Assembly: GCF_910579375.1 (NCBI RefSeq)
Contig: NZ_CAJTUJ010000110.1
Span: forward strand, 1 to 6,596
Length of the DNA stretch: 6,596 bases
Direction: 5' to 3'
Origin: an uncultured Rikenella sp.
GTDB lineage: Bacteria; Bacteroidota; Bacteroidia; Bacteroidales; Rikenellaceae
The notes under the pieces were generated by a model. The model did not search any database. It saw nothing but the letters and a program-made list of their open reading frames with translations, and had not been told where the DNA came from. Below, piece by piece: positions 6,410 to 6,596 of the stretch (the stretch's first letter is position 1; each line of letters begins with the position of its first letter). The translations under genes were made by a program, and so were the position numbers.

Positions 6410-6494
6410 GCCCCATTCACCACCTCCCATTCGGCGACATTCGTCCTTGGCGCGCCCTCCTCGTACCGCTAATGCGTCGCCCTCGCCGAGAACG

Positions 6495-6514
6495 GCGATT
6501 CCTTTCGGAATCGC
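6495..6514. repeat. Perfect 8-bp hairpin
   Basis: GCGATTCC and GGAATCGC pair around the loop TTTC. No T-run follows on either strand, so it is not an obvious terminator. It lies between the second R1 copy and the second R2 copy and may be part of the same intergenic repeat element. Confidence 0.6.
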
Positions 6515-6536
6515 ACTATTCGCTCTTGATTTAAGC

Positions 6537-6590
6537 AGTTCGCCGCCAGCGGAGAGCAGCAACGAGCTCCGACGAGTTGCAGTCCGCCGC
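6537..6590. repeat. Direct repeat R2, copy b
   Basis: This is the second copy of the repeat at 6311, 226 bp downstream and reaching almost to the end of the window. The order of repeats is R1, R2, R1, hairpin, R2, so a larger unit may have been duplicated and then diverged. Confidence 0.75.
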
Positions 6591-6596
6591 TCGGAG

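Larger units (their letters stand above)
6156..6596. other. Repeat-rich, hairpin-rich stretch without a credible gene
   Basis: I find no supported coding gene in this stretch. A 131-residue open frame on the minus strand (6562-6167) is arginine-rich and has no recognisable domain. The repeats that it spans fall in different frames in their two copies, which argues against translation. What the region does hold is perfect hairpins at 6225-6239 (AGACGC/GCGTCT), 6384-6400 (GCGACTC/GAGTCGC) and 6495-6514 (GCGATTCC/GGAATCGC), the palindrome GGACGCGTCC at 6248-6257, and two pairs of direct repeats. The window ends inside this region. Confidence 0.6.

Noticed and set aside
6167..6562. Minus-strand 131-codon open frame
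   Set aside because: It has an arginine-rich composition and no domain, and the two copies of each DNA repeat inside it are read in different frames, so the sequence is not conserved as protein.
5561..6590. CRISPR array
   Set aside because: The conserved blocks are coding ends spaced about 190 bp apart, and R1/R2 occur only twice each; there is no regular short-repeat and spacer pattern and no cas gene.

Overview
The window looks like chromosome from a Bacteroidales bacterium, most likely Alistipes-like. This is inferred from the V-type ATPase gene order, the strong G/C preference at third codon positions, the lack of clear Shine-Dalgarno sequences, and C-terminal fragments of a surface-protein domain common in gut Bacteroidetes. 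No marker gene fixes the species.

Positions 91-5497 are one minus-strand operon encoding the soluble part of a V-type ATPase. In transcription order it holds subunit E (5497-4871), a DUF2764 protein in the place of subunit C (4844-3876), catalytic subunit A (3828-2068), a SUFU-domain protein that is not a known ATPase subunit (2054-1455), and subunit B (1419-91). A and B form the catalytic head, E is a peripheral stalk protein, and DUF2764 probably links the head to the membrane rotor. The D, I and K genes expected next are not in the window. A 10-bp-stem hairpin follows B. The SUFU gene is flanked by a 9-bp direct repeat, so it looks like an insertion into an ancestral A-B junction.

Positions 5561-6133 hold three tandem plus-strand units of about 190-200 bp. 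Each encodes about 60 residues of the C-terminal end of a FISUMP/C-type-lectin-like domain. The edges are conserved (G-Y-R at the start, QLRCLSE-stop at the end) while the centres differ greatly. None has its own start codon or N-terminal partner. They look like silent alternative 3' cassettes for a surface or fimbrial-tip protein expressed elsewhere. A weak terminator-like hairpin follows the third unit. The array begins about 65 bp from the start of the ATPase operon, head to head with it.

Positions 6156-6596 show no credible gene. They are GC-rich, with several perfect hairpins and two kinds of imperfect direct repeat (30 bp and about 54 bp), which suggests dispersed intergenic repeat DNA.
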